Below, one piece after another: positions 7,035 through 16,142 of a DNA stretch of 64,000 nt. How positions within the stretch are numbered: the first letter of the stretch is position 1; each line of letters opens with the position of its first letter. A program made the translations under genes and the position numbers. The stretch is from Thalassolituus sp006212115. GTDB taxonomy: Bacteria; Pseudomonadota; Gammaproteobacteria; Pseudomonadales; Oceanobacteraceae. The notes beneath the pieces were generated by a model. The model worked only from the letters and a program-made list of their open reading frames with translations. It did not search any database and was not told the DNA's origin. The stretch lies in NCBI RefSeq assembly GCF_040372045.1, contig NZ_BAABWH010000004.1; one strand, written 5' to 3'.

Positions 7035-8480
7035 ATGGCCACTAATGCTGAAATCGAAAGCCAGATCAAAGCCCGTGAATACAAAGCAGGCTTTGTCACC
7101 AACATCGAATCAAACACACTGCCACCCGGCTTGGATGAGGATGTTGTGCGCTTTATCTCTGCGAAGAAAGGCGAACCTGAGTGGCTGACTGAATGGCGTC
7201 TGAAAGCCTATCGCGAGTGGCTGACCATGCAAGAGCCCGACTGGGCGCACTTGGGCTACCCAGAAATCGATTATCAGGGTGTGTCCTACTACTCTGCTCC
7301 CAAGAGCATGGAAGATAAGCCAAAATCGCTCGATGAAGTCGATCCTGAGCTGCTGGAAACCTACAACAAGCTCGGTATTCCACTACACGAGCAGATGGCT
7401 CTGGCCGGTGTCGCAGTAGATGCCGTATTCGACTCTGTATCCGTAGCAACGACATTCCGTGAAAAGCTGGAAGAAGCTGGCGTTATCTTTATGCCAATCT
7501 CAGAGGCCGTACACGAATACCCAGAGCTGATTAAAAAGTACATGGGTTCGGTTGTTCCTCAGCGTGACAACTTCTTCGCTGCATTAAACAGTGCTGTCTT
7601 CTCCGACGGGTCATTCGTATATATCCCTAAAGGCGTTCGCTGCCCGATGGAGCTGTCGACCTACTTCCGTATCAACGAAGCCATGACGGGACAGTTTGAG
7701 CGTACGCTGATTGTTGCTGACGAAGGCTCTTACGTGAGCTACCTCGAAGGCTGTACCGCCCCCATGCGCGACGAAAACCAGCTGCACGCAGCGGTTGTAG
7801 AGCTAGTTGCTCTTGATGGTGCTGAAATTAAGTACAGCACGGTGCAGAACTGGTACCCAGGCGACGAAAACGGCAAAGGCGGTATCTATAACTTCGTGAC
7901 CAAACGTGCCGTTGCTCATACCAACGCCAAAGTGAGCTGGACTCAGGTTGAGACGGGCTCCGCCGTCACCTGGAAATACCCAAGCTGTGTGCTGAAAGGC
8001 GACAACAGCATTGGCGAGTTCTATTCCGTGGCCCTGACCAACAATTATCAGCAGGCCGATACCGGCACCAAGATGATTCACATGGGCAAGAACACCAAGT
8101 CGACCATTATCTCGAAGGGTATTTCGGCCGGCAAAAGCCAGAACGCTTACCGGGGTTTAGTGCGCATGAGTCCGAAAGCAGAAGGCGCGCGTAACTTTAC
8201 CCAGTGCGACTCGCTGCTGTTAGGCGATAAGTGTGGCGCTCACACCTTCCCATACATTGAAAGCAAGCACCCAAGCGCTGTAGTAGAACATGAGGCTACG
8301 ACCTCTACAGTGAGTGACGATCAGTTGTTCCTGTGTCAGCAGCGCGGTATCGATACTGAGAAAGCGGTATCCATGATCGTGAACGGGTTCTGCAAAGAAG
8401 TATTCAAAGAGTTGCCGATGGAGTTTGCGGTAGAGGCAGGAAAGCTGCTCGAAATATCCCTAGAAGGCTCTGTCGGCTAA
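7035..8480 (+). CDS. sufB: Fe-S cluster scaffold subunit SufB
   Basis: The 481-aa SufB is the core subunit of the SufBC2D scaffold on which Fe-S clusters are built. Family segments are present: the N-terminal EPEWLTEWRLKAYREW, IPKGVRCPMELSTYFRIN, GCTAPMRDENQLHAAVVEL, GKSQNAYRGLVRMSP and the C-terminal CQQRGIDTEKAVSMIVNGFC. The ATG at 7035 is chosen (MATNAEIESQ) because the frame upstream runs through the operator and promoter; GAGAGAAG precedes it. It is the first gene of the operon and is separated from sufC by an unusually long 276-nt gap. Confidence 0.96.
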   Translation: MATNAEIESQIKAREYKAGFVTNIESNTLPPGLDEDVVRFISAKKGEPEWLTEWRLKAYREWLTMQEPDWAHLGYPEIDYQGVSYYSAPKSMEDKPKSLDEVDPELLETYNKLGIPLHEQMALAGVAVDAVFDSVSVATTFREKLEEAGVIFMPISEAVHEYPELIKKYMGSVVPQRDNFFAALNSAVFSDGSFVYIPKGVRCPMELSTYFRINEAMTGQFERTLIVADEGSYVSYLEGCTAPMRDENQLHAAVVELVALDGAEIKYSTVQNWYPGDENGKGGIYNFVTKRAVAHTNAKVSWTQVETGSAVTWKYPSCVLKGDNSIGEFYSVALTNNYQQADTGTKMIHMGKNTKSTIISKGISAGKSQNAYRGLVRMSPKAEGARNFTQCDSLLLGDKCGAHTFPYIESKHPSAVVEHEATTSTVSDDQLFLCQQRGIDTEKAVSMIVNGFCKEVFKELPMEFAVEAGKLLEISLEGSVG

Positions 8481-8645
8481 TTCTGGCCTACTGCGCTCTG
8501 GATTGCGGTGTTAAAACCTCGCTCAGAATGCTCATTTACTACTTGTAAACTGCGCTTCTTCACTCGGTTTTGCCTTGCACTCCATTCGCTCATGACGCCC
8601 AGAACCGTAGTCATAAGAACGCCCTTTTGGGTGCATGAATAATGA

Positions 8646-8693
8646 GGGAGATCGAAAGAAGTTGAGGCCTAGCCGATCTTCTTCCGGTCTCCC
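8646..8693 (+). repeat. 16-bp stem-loop between sufB and sufC
   Basis: Arms 8646-8661 and 8678-8693 pair over 16 positions with one U-G wobble and one mismatch around a 16-nt loop. No T-run follows, so it is not a classic terminator. It could stabilise the upstream sufB mRNA or mark an RNase cut site. Confidence 0.55.
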
Positions 8694-8727
8694 GAAAGAA
8701 ATCAAAAATTGAAACTTGAACACTAAC

Positions 8728-8743
8728 CGTCTGCCACCAGACG
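8728..8743 (+). promoter_or_regulatory. Hairpin at the sufC leader
   Basis: CGTCTG-CCAC-CAGACG is a perfect 6-bp stem with a 4-nt loop ending 13 nt before the sufC ATG, immediately upstream of its AAAGGTT ribosome-binding region. It could affect sufC initiation. Confidence 0.4.
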
Positions 8744-8756
8744 AAAGGTTAAAGAA

Positions 8757-9518
8757 ATGATCGAGATTAAAGACCTCAAGGCCAGCGTTGAAGAAAAAGA
8801 GATTCTCAAAGGCCTGAACCTGAACATCGGCCCGGGCGAAGTACACGCCATCATGGGTCCGAACGGTGCCGGTAAAAGTACCCTGGGTAACGTACTGGCG
8901 GGTCGTGAAGGTTACGAAGTGACTGGCGGTTCGGCCACGCTGAATGGCAAAGATATTCTTGATCTTGATCCGGAAGAGCGCGCACGTGAAGGTCTGTTTC
9001 TGGCATTCCAGTATCCGGTCGAAATTCCGGGCGTGTCTAACCTCGAATTCCTGAAGGCCTCTGTGGATGCCGTACGCGAGCAGCAAGGTAAACCCGCGCT
9101 CGATTCCGTTCAGTTTCTGAAGCTGGCACGTGAAAAGTGCAAAGCCGTTAACCTTGATCAGAGCTTCCTCAAGCGTGGCGTTAACGAAGGTTTTTCTGGT
9201 GGTGAGAAAAAGCGCAACGAGCTGATGCAGATGATGCTGCTGGAGCCAAGCCTGTGCATTCTCGATGAAACCGACTCTGGTCTGGATATTGATGCCCTGC
9301 AGGTGGTTGCAGAAGGCGTAAACGCAATGCGCGACGAAAACCGTAGCTTCATCGTTGTGACCCACTACCAGCGTCTGCTCGACTACATCGTGCCTGACTA
9401 CGTTCACGTTCTGGCCAATGGCCGCATCGTGAAATCCGGCGGCAAAGAACTGGCGCTGGAGCTGGAAGAAAAAGGCTACGGCTGGCTGGAAAACGGTAAC
9501 GAAAACGGAGCTGAGTAA
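8757..9518 (+). CDS. sufC: SUF ABC-type ATPase SufC
   Basis: The 253-aa cytosolic ABC ATPase drives conformational change in the SufBCD scaffold. Walker A (GPNGAGKST) is at residues 36-44, the signature motif is FSGGEKKRNE, Walker B is LCILDETDSGLD (the SufC-type D-E-T-D-S-G-L-D), and the H-loop is VVTHYQR. Its stop is one base from the sufD start, so the two genes are tightly coupled. It has no membrane-spanning partner, as is normal for SufC. Confidence 0.97.
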   Translation: MIEIKDLKASVEEKEILKGLNLNIGPGEVHAIMGPNGAGKSTLGNVLAGREGYEVTGGSATLNGKDILDLDPEERAREGLFLAFQYPVEIPGVSNLEFLKASVDAVREQQGKPALDSVQFLKLAREKCKAVNLDQSFLKRGVNEGFSGGEKKRNELMQMMLLEPSLCILDETDSGLDIDALQVVAEGVNAMRDENRSFIVVTHYQRLLDYIVPDYVHVLANGRIVKSGGKELALELEEKGYGWLENGNENGAE

Positions 9519-9519
9519 G

Positions 9520-10836
9520 ATGGCCGCCGAATTTATTACCAAGCAGCTTGAGCTCGCCAAGAGCATCAGTCCGCTGACCTGGCTCGGTGCGATTAACGAG
9601 CGTGGCCAGCAAGCATTCGCTGAAGCCACTGTACCGACACGTAAAACCGAAGCCTGGAAATACACCTCGCTGTACAACCTGACTGAAACCAGTTTTGCCA
9701 ATGCAGCGCCTGCTGCACAAGCTCACGCAAACGTGATACCGGGTTTACAGGCACTGCGTATTGTTGTCGCCAACGGCGAAGTCGATACCGCGGCGTCTGA
9801 CGCTGCTGCGCTGGAGCTGGTGGTACGTTTCCGCGATGCCCGTCCTGAACAGCAGGAAGCCATCCGTGCGTTACTTGGCGAAGTAAAAGCGGATCGTGGC
9901 CACCTGTTTGCCGATCTTAACGATGCCAGCATTAACGATGGTCTGTTCGTACTGGTTGAAAAAAATCAGCGCCTCGAACACCCGTTGCACATTGTTTACG
10001 CGAATACATCAGGGGATGAAGCCTTTACGGTGAATACCCGATTGCTGATCGCCCTTGAGCAGGGTGCCGAAGCGACGGTAATTGAGCACTATGCCGGTGA
10101 AGACACCGAAGCCGGTAAGCAGAATAACTTCACCAACGCCGTGACCGAAATCCGCGTGGGTGATAACGCTAAGCTGGTGCACTACCGTCTGCAACTCATG
10201 GCCGAGTCTGCTTTCCATATTGGTGGCACATTTATCGACCTGCAACGTGATGCCCGCTACGAAGGGTTTCATTTAGGTATGGGCACTGCCCTCACCCGTA
10301 ACGATGTGATCGTGAATCACAACGTGGGTGGCTCGCACTGCCAAATGAACGGTGTGTACGTTCCGCAAAACCAACAGGTTGTCGATTTTCATACCTGCGT
10401 TGAGCACAAGGTAGCGCACTGCACCACCGATGAAGTGTTCCGCGGCATCATGAACGACAAAGCCAAAGCGATTTTTAACGGCCGTATTCATATTCACCCG
10501 GACGCACAGAAAACGCTGGCAGAACTGAGTAATAAAAACCTGCTGCTAACGAATACTGCCGAGATCAATACCAAGCCCGAGCTTGAGATCTACGCCGACG
10601 ACGTTCAGTGTGCACACGGTGCCACTGTCGCTCAGTTGGAAGAAAAAGCACGTTTTTACCTTCAAAGCCGTGGCATCAGTGCCGCAGAGGCAGAAGTCAT
10701 GCTGAGCTTTGGTTTTATCAACGAATTATTAAATGACCTTAACGATGAGGCCGTTGGCTTGTGGCTGCGCCCGCAACTGGCAAAACGTTTTGGTCGTGAA
10801 GATACTCTGTCTGCGCAACTCACCGGAGAGCTGTAA
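9520..10836 (+). CDS. sufD: Fe-S cluster assembly protein SufD
   Basis: The 438-aa SufB paralogue completes the SufBC2D complex and is linked to iron acquisition during cluster building. The beta-helix core carries conserved stretches such as NHNVGGSHCQMNGVY, FNGRIHIHPDAQKT and the C-terminal DDVQCAHGATV, which contains the His that is functionally important in E. coli SufD. It starts one base after sufC and ends two bases before sufS, an arrangement that favours coordinated stoichiometry. Confidence 0.95.
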   Translation: MAAEFITKQLELAKSISPLTWLGAINERGQQAFAEATVPTRKTEAWKYTSLYNLTETSFANAAPAAQAHANVIPGLQALRIVVANGEVDTAASDAAALELVVRFRDARPEQQEAIRALLGEVKADRGHLFADLNDASINDGLFVLVEKNQRLEHPLHIVYANTSGDEAFTVNTRLLIALEQGAEATVIEHYAGEDTEAGKQNNFTNAVTEIRVGDNAKLVHYRLQLMAESAFHIGGTFIDLQRDARYEGFHLGMGTALTRNDVIVNHNVGGSHCQMNGVYVPQNQQVVDFHTCVEHKVAHCTTDEVFRGIMNDKAKAIFNGRIHIHPDAQKTLAELSNKNLLLTNTAEINTKPELEIYADDVQCAHGATVAQLEEKARFYLQSRGISAAEAEVMLSFGFINELLNDLNDEAVGLWLRPQLAKRFGREDTLSAQLTGEL

Positions 10837-10838
10837 GA

Positions 10839-12059
10839 ATGACTCAGGCGATTAACGAGATCCGTGCACAATTTCCAGCGCTTAACCAAGACGTTAACGG
10901 CAAGCCGCTGGTGTATCTGGATAACGGAGCGACCACCCAGAAACCACAATCTGTGATTGACGCTCTGAGTGATTACTATCGCCTGAATAATTCCAACGTT
11001 CACCGTGGCGCGCACACATTGAGCGACCGCGCGACCCAGCACTTTGAAGATGCACGCAAAACCTTGCAGGCATTTTTAAACGCGAAAAAAGCTGAAGAAG
11101 TTGTCTGGACACGTGGCACCACCGAGTCGATTAACCTGGTCGCTGCCACATGGGGTCGCCAGAACATTCAGGCCGGTGACGAGATTCTTGTCACCGGTAT
11201 GGAGCACCACTCCAACATCGTGCCGTGGCAGATGCTGTGTCAGCAGACCGGAGCGACGCTGCGCCCTATTCCGGTCAAAGATACCGGCGAGCTGGACATG
11301 GAGGCCTTCGCCTCGATGCTCAGCGACAAAGTAAAATTCGTCTCGGTTGTGCATGTATCCAATGCGCTGGGCACCATTAACCCCGTGGAAGACATCATTA
11401 AGATGGCCCACGAAGTTGGCGCCAAAGTGCTGGTCGACGGCGCTCAAGCCGTGTCGCACTGGAACGTCGATGTGCAGGCACTGGATGCCGACTTTTACGC
11501 CTTCTCTGGTCACAAACTGTTTGGCCCGACCGGTATCGGCGTGCTGTACGGCAAAGAAGAATTGCTGAACGCCATGCCGCCTTATCAGGGTGGTGGCGAA
11601 ATGATTGAGCACTGCTCATTTGACGGTACAACGTACAACGTGTTGCCGTATAAATTTGAAGCCGGGACGCCAAACATTGCCGGTGCCATTGGTTTAGCCG
11701 CCGCGGTGAATTACCTGAATGGTCTGGATCGTGTGGTGCTTGAGCAGCATGAAAATGCCCTGCTGGTGCGCGCCAACGAATTGGCCGATCAGATTGGTGG
11801 CATCCGCAAAGTGGGAACCGCACCGAAAAAAGCCAGCGTGTTCAGCTTCCTTCTGGATGGCGCGCACCCGGCTGATGTTGGCACCCTGCTCGACCAGCAA
11901 GGCATTGCCGTGCGCACTGGCCACCACTGCGCCATGCCAGTCATGAACCAGTTTAAGATTCCGGGCACCGTGCGTGCATCGTTCAGTTTTTATAACACCA
12001 TGGACGATGTCGAGCGCCTGTTTGCCGGGCTCGAAAAAGCCAAAATGTTTTTACTATAA
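10839..12059 (+). CDS. sufS: Cysteine desulfurase SufS
   Basis: A 406-aa group II PLP-dependent cysteine desulfurase that mobilises sulfur from L-cysteine as a persulfide for SufBCD. Landmarks are the N-terminal LDNGATTQKPQ, TRGTTESINLVA, MEHHSNIVPWQ, the PLP lysine in FYAFSGHKLFGPTG and the persulfide cysteine in RTGHHCAMPVM. No sufE gene is seen in the operon, so the sulfur acceptor (SufE or SufU) must be encoded elsewhere or be replaced. Confidence 0.96.
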   Translation: MTQAINEIRAQFPALNQDVNGKPLVYLDNGATTQKPQSVIDALSDYYRLNNSNVHRGAHTLSDRATQHFEDARKTLQAFLNAKKAEEVVWTRGTTESINLVAATWGRQNIQAGDEILVTGMEHHSNIVPWQMLCQQTGATLRPIPVKDTGELDMEAFASMLSDKVKFVSVVHVSNALGTINPVEDIIKMAHEVGAKVLVDGAQAVSHWNVDVQALDADFYAFSGHKLFGPTGIGVLYGKEELLNAMPPYQGGGEMIEHCSFDGTTYNVLPYKFEAGTPNIAGAIGLAAAVNYLNGLDRVVLEQHENALLVRANELADQIGGIRKVGTAPKKASVFSFLLDGAHPADVGTLLDQQGIAVRTGHHCAMPVMNQFKIPGTVRASFSFYNTMDDVERLFAGLEKAKMFLL

Positions 12060-12072
12060 AGGGTGAATTGCG

Positions 12073-12432
12073 ATGACGATTGAAACGTATGACCCTAATG
12101 CAAAAGCCGACGTTTCCATGACCGAAGCGGCCATTGCCCACGTACGCAAGCAACTGGCTAAAAAACCAGAAATGAAAGGCATTCGTCTGGCAGTGAAAAA
12201 GAGTGGATGCTCGGGTTTTAAATACGATATCCGCTTTGTTGAAGAAGCACGTGAGAATGACGATTCACTGCAAATGGCAGACGATGTTGTTTTGTTTGTT
12301 GCGGCTGATGCTCGTGCCTATGTTCGGGGTACCGAAATCGACTTTACTCGGGAAGGACTCAATAGCACCATCAAGTTCAACAACCCGAATGCCAAAGATC
12401 TTTGTGGCTGCGGCGAAAGCTTTAACGTCTGA
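12073..12432 (+). CDS. sufA: A-type Fe-S carrier SufA
   Basis: The 119-aa HesB/IscA-family protein receives clusters from SufBCD and passes them to apo-targets. It has the three family cysteines: one in KKSGCSGFKY and two in the C-terminal CGCGESF. It is 13 nt downstream of sufS and is the last gene of the contiguous suf cluster. A GC-rich hairpin at 12438-12457 follows the stop. ErpA or IscA is an alternative name, but the operon context favours SufA. Confidence 0.92.
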   Translation: MTIETYDPNAKADVSMTEAAIAHVRKQLAKKPEMKGIRLAVKKSGCSGFKYDIRFVEEARENDDSLQMADDVVLFVAADARAYVRGTEIDFTREGLNSTIKFNNPNAKDLCGCGESFNV

Positions 12433-12437
12433 GTAGC

Positions 12438-12457
12438 CACAGCGCTCGCGCGCTGTG
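12438..12457 (+). terminator. Hairpin after sufA
   Basis: CACAGCGC-TCGC-GCGCTGTG is a perfect 8-bp stem just after the sufA stop. There is no following T-run, so it is at best a weak or factor-assisted terminator, or an mRNA 3'-end protector. Confidence 0.45.
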
Positions 12458-12494
12458 TGCCATCAATAACCGCTTGGGCCAGCAATAGTCTTTA

Positions 12495-13847
12495 TCAACC
12501 GGCAGTACTTTCACCCTGCAATCGTTGCAGAAACTTCTGACATGACGCCGACATATCGTGCCTGCCAAGCGCATCAAGGCACTCCTGCATAAGACCATAA
12601 GCCTTGATCAACAGCGCCTTATCTTCGGTTTCCTTGTGCATGCCGTTTATCAAACGAACAGCCATTGGAAACTCTCCGTATTTCGCGTAATCGCGAGCCA
12701 ACGTAAACCGCATATTGTGGTCAGCAGGCATAAAATCAGGTAGCAGTGCCAGGGTTTGTTTATGAATACGTTTCAATTGAACGTCCTGGCCAAGGCTCTG
12801 TTTGTAATCCAGATAGTCACTGGCAAATGTATCGAGAACGTCTTTATTTGCGGTTGCTGTCAGGAAATCAAAATATTCGTCGTATAGAGCTGTTCCCTGG
12901 TTGTACTGATCAAGATTCTTTTGAAAAATCGTTAGTGCTTTATCGTACTGGCCACTCTTAACCGCGGCACTGATCTGTACGCGGCTACGGTCAATTGCGG
13001 GCCGTATTGCCGTCGCGCCATCCACCTGAACCCTCGCGTAGAAACCCAATTTCTCCTGATACTGGAATACCACATACCCTAGTAAGTGGAAGGTTACGAT
13101 CATATAAAAGTTAGAAATGACAGACTGCAAAACCAAGCTGGACCACTCCCAACCGCTAATGACTAAATAAGATAAGACATTAACGGAAGACGTCATCAGT
13201 AACAGAAGACCAATCAGGATTCCGTACGGAAAGCCGATTGCAGTCACAACCCGAAAAATATTAAGTGGCGACGCCGAGGCCAGAATACTGTCGGTCATAG
13301 CGTAGTTAATCAAAAATGCTGGAATACTCAGTACAACCAACGCACCAAGAAAACCAGTGATGCCCGCCCCCAGATATTCATAGGATGCGCCACCGGCAAT
13401 ACCGACGAGTATCAACAAGCCAATCATTTTCAAAATAATGATAAGCCCACCACTGAACGCCTCAGAAAGTTCTGGTGGTGTCATTCTTCCGGTTGCTGTT
13501 TCTTCCAGGCACTGGAAGCTGTACTTTGTAAGTATGCCCGCCGAGATAAGCCCCGCGACCACGCCTACAATGGGAACAAAGAAAAGTAAGCCGCTCAGTA
13601 ATGCCAATACAATGATGAGTGCCATCACGGGTATCGTTAAAGGATAACGAAACGTCTCTGCCAGGCGCTCCCAGAACGGCTCGGCCGTAAAAGCAGAACC
13701 CAGGCTCTCCAGCGGCGCCTGACAATCGCAGCAGCGATGTTCATCACCGCGCTCTGATTCCAGAGCGTATGCATCGCAGAAATCATGGCCACACTCTGCG
13801 CAGTGCCACGTAGCGGGCTCCATAGGTTTATAAGAACAGTACCTCAT
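12495..13847 (-). CDS. Zinc-finger multi-pass membrane protein, partner of the rhomboid protease
   Basis: This 450-aa protein begins with a B-box-like cysteine/histidine cluster: Cys at residue 4, CAEC, FC and HRCCDC within the first 45 residues. About six membrane helices follow (~70-265), then a soluble helical, TPR-like tail (DKALTIFQKNLDQYNQGTA and later repeats, ~290-440). Its ATG overlaps the stop of the upstream rhomboid gene by ATGA, so the two are translated together and probably act together. The family is not recognised. The C-terminal TPR-like tails of both proteins hint at a shared partner-binding mode. Confidence 0.75.
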   Translation of the reverse strand: MRYCSYKPMEPATWHCAECGHDFCDAYALESERGDEHRCCDCQAPLESLGSAFTAEPFWERLAETFRYPLTIPVMALIIVLALLSGLLFFVPIVGVVAGLISAGILTKYSFQCLEETATGRMTPPELSEAFSGGLIIILKMIGLLILVGIAGGASYEYLGAGITGFLGALVVLSIPAFLINYAMTDSILASASPLNIFRVVTAIGFPYGILIGLLLLMTSSVNVLSYLVISGWEWSSLVLQSVISNFYMIVTFHLLGYVVFQYQEKLGFYARVQVDGATAIRPAIDRSRVQISAAVKSGQYDKALTIFQKNLDQYNQGTALYDEYFDFLTATANKDVLDTFASDYLDYKQSLGQDVQLKRIHKQTLALLPDFMPADHNMRFTLARDYAKYGEFPMAVRLINGMHKETEDKALLIKAYGLMQECLDALGRHDMSASCQKFLQRLQGESTAG

Positions 13848-15295
13848 ACCAATCGCGCTCCCGAAATCTGATCTGTTTCAGGCGCTGACGCCAATGCGAT
13901 ATAGGCCTGCTGTTTCTCCATCATATTCTTACGACTGAATGCCTTGGCCAGATAATTTGCTACACGCTGCAGAGTACCGTCCTCGATATTGCGTCGCTGC
14001 AACAGGGCGAAAAGTTCTTCGCTGGTAGTAAGGTCATCAAGGTAAGAAAAGTTTATCGCAGCCGCTGCCAGTATGGTGCTGTCTATATGCTTCGCGTATG
14101 AACGCGATTCCCGCCAAATAAGATACTGCTGCTGACGTTCTTTTTCGGTAACGTCTTCAAATGCCAGTATCCGCTCCAGACTTTTTAACCAGGTTTTATT
14201 TTTGGTTAGCTTGAGTATGTTCTGACGGATATTGAGTAGTTCAAAATTATCGCCCTGCTCGTTCAACGCCTGCTCAGTGCGCTGTAACGCGGTATCAAAG
14301 CGGTACTTTTCAAGAGCATCGTATATCCCTGCGAGCTGCTGCCGCCCCTGCTCACTGTCGTCATCCGGCGTGTCGATGTACTCAAGCTTCAATATAGATG
14401 GGCGCCAGTAAGCCAGCACTCCAAGGGAAATCGCCCCCGCAACAAACCCACCAGCATGGGCCATAAAGGCGACGTTACTTTCAGTATCCGTATAGAAGTC
14501 GATGAGTTCCTTTCCGATATACACCGGCAATAAAATTATCGCCGGGGCCCGGAAATATCCAACAATAAGGTAAAACCAGTAGAAGAACCGTATTTTCTGC
14601 CAGCGATAAATCATCAGATACATGGCCATCACCGCAGACAACGAACCCGAGGCACCGACTAATGGCTGCTCAGATGAGAAGTCCATCGCGGCATGAGCTA
14701 GCCCTGCCACAACACCGCTCAGCAAATACAATCCAAGAAACGGTAAATGCCCCAGAGCGGCCTCGACAACAAACCCACAAATCATCAGGAACATCATATT
14801 GCCAAGCAGATGTAAGAAGTCACCGTGAAGAAACTGGTAGGCAAGCAAATCGATCACGGACAAGTCGTTTGGTTTTAATCCAAAACGGATGCTGCTGATG
14901 CTCTCCAATTGACGATTAATGTCAGCACGAGATTCCACCCAGTCGTAGTAAAAACTGGGATAAAACAGTGATGGACCTTCCCGCTCAAGGTAATGGTAGA
15001 ACTCCCGGTCCGATACAAGATGAGCCAGAACGGGATAAAGATCACCGTCCTCATAGTATTCCTGCAGCTCTTCGCGTAGCTCCGTTTCGCCTTCCTGCTG
15101 CAGGTAAGTCTGGTAATGCGGCCACTCTGTATCGAGGAAATCCGCTTCGTTATAGGCTTCCAATGCCGACATATAACGCGCGGAATCTCCAGACTGATAC
15201 ATGAAGAAAATAAGTACATTGAGCACAATAATGCCAAGCAGAACCAAGGGGGGATGGTTCCAGTTCAGCCGTCGCTCAACAGGTAAGATAATCAT
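13844..15295 (-). CDS. Rhomboid-family intramembrane serine protease with TPR-like tail
   Basis: The 483-aa protein has one N-terminal helix, an inserted soluble domain (~40-135), and then the rhomboid core. Its LHGDFLHLLGNMMF motif (His162, Asn166) is followed by the GASGS catalytic loop (Ser216) and AHAGG (His280). These form the Ser-His dyad and oxyanion site of active rhomboids. The C-terminal 170 residues are helical and TPR-like. An ATG at 15295 is preferred (MIILPVERRLNW) with AGGA about 9 nt upstream. The gene lies, with its overlapping partner, between sufA and sufT on the opposite strand. The substrate is unknown. Confidence 0.9.
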   Translation of the reverse strand: MIILPVERRLNWNHPPLVLLGIIVLNVLIFFMYQSGDSARYMSALEAYNEADFLDTEWPHYQTYLQQEGETELREELQEYYEDGDLYPVLAHLVSDREFYHYLEREGPSLFYPSFYYDWVESRADINRQLESISSIRFGLKPNDLSVIDLLAYQFLHGDFLHLLGNMMFLMICGFVVEAALGHLPFLGLYLLSGVVAGLAHAAMDFSSEQPLVGASGSLSAVMAMYLMIYRWQKIRFFYWFYLIVGYFRAPAIILLPVYIGKELIDFYTDTESNVAFMAHAGGFVAGAISLGVLAYWRPSILKLEYIDTPDDDSEQGRQQLAGIYDALEKYRFDTALQRTEQALNEQGDNFELLNIRQNILKLTKNKTWLKSLERILAFEDVTEKERQQQYLIWRESRSYAKHIDSTILAAAAINFSYLDDLTTSEELFALLQRRNIEDGTLQRVANYLAKAFSRKNMMEKQQAYIALASAPETDQISGARLV

Positions 15296-15480
15296 CTTGA
15301 GCTGTCCTTGTCGTATTTCCGGTGATCTACCGGCATTATCCACCACTTTCGGCTCTGGCCAACACTTTCCGCGTCGATCGCCGGAGTAAGATGCCAGCTT
15401 AAACCGCTTAAACTTTGTGTACAACCAAGCGGGGCGGGCCTGTTAGAATACGCTTTTCTGCTTTTACAGGTTGTCTGTGT

Positions 15481-16014
15481 ATGTCGATCGAACGTCGTAT
15501 GGTAGTTGCAAATGAAAACTGCCCAGCCCGCATGGTGCCTTCGGGAACACCCACCACCATCAGTGCGGGGACTTTCGTCACCATTAACCAAGCCCTTGGC
15601 GGAAATTACACCGTAACGGTAAATGGCAATATGATGCGTGTAGACGGCACAGATGCCGCAGCGCTGGGGCTGGAAGCAGAATCCATCACATTTGCCGACC
15701 CGGGTGATGATCAGGTACATGAGGATCAGATTGAGCAGGCACTGCGAACAATCTTCGACCCGGAAATCCCGATCAACCTGTTAGATCTGGGATTAATCTA
15801 CGGCATTGATATCAATAACAACGACGTCACGATCAGAATGACATTGACCGCACCGACGTGCGGAATGGGCCCGGTTCTGGTATCCGATGTGAAGTACCGA
15901 GTCGCAAAAGTGCCGAATGTCACTTCTGTCGAGGTCGAGCTTGTATTCGATCCGCCGTGGAGCCGGGACATGATGACCGAAGAAGCACAGTTAGAGGCAG
16001 GATTGTTCTTCTGA
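15481..16014 (+). CDS. sufT: Fe-S assembly protein SufT (MIP18/PaaD-like domain)
   Basis: The 177-aa protein has an N-terminal beta-rich segment (~1-70, RRMVVANENCPARMVPSGTP) and a C-terminal MIP18/DUF59 domain. That domain contains TIFDPEIPINLLDLGLIYG and the TAPTCGMGPVL loop with the conserved Cys. SufT aids maturation of Fe-S proteins and normally closes suf operons. Here it is on the suf strand but 3 kb beyond sufA, split off by two opposite-strand genes, so it must have its own promoter in 15296-15480. The ATG at 15481 is preferred over an upstream in-frame start. Confidence 0.88.
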   Translation: MSIERRMVVANENCPARMVPSGTPTTISAGTFVTINQALGGNYTVTVNGNMMRVDGTDAAALGLEAESITFADPGDDQVHEDQIEQALRTIFDPEIPINLLDLGLIYGIDINNNDVTIRMTLTAPTCGMGPVLVSDVKYRVAKVPNVTSVEVELVFDPPWSRDMMTEEAQLEAGLFF

Positions 16015-16142
16015 TTTCTGATCAGGCGTTCGTTGATCGCTGGTGTTTTCATAAACCGACCGTTATGATGTTACGCGATCAGTCGCAACACTGATGCACC
16101 AGTAATAATAAAAATAAAAACGGCTGTAAGCCCAGGCGAACA

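Larger units (their letters stand above)
8481..8756. other. 276-nt sufB-sufC intergenic region with strong hairpins
   Basis: No gene is visible in this interval. It contains a short inverted repeat TTTAC-N5-GTAAA (8535-8549), a 16-bp stem-loop (8646-8693) and a 6-bp hairpin just before the sufC ribosome-binding site (8728-8743). Suf genes are normally only a few bases apart, so the region looks like an mRNA processing or differential-expression element, or an inserted small repeat. Confidence 0.6.

Noticed and set aside
8532..9701. Long minus-strand open frame (389 codons) opposite sufC
   Set aside because: It lies antisense to a clear SufC gene, has no recognisable domain and mirrors sufC codon structure.
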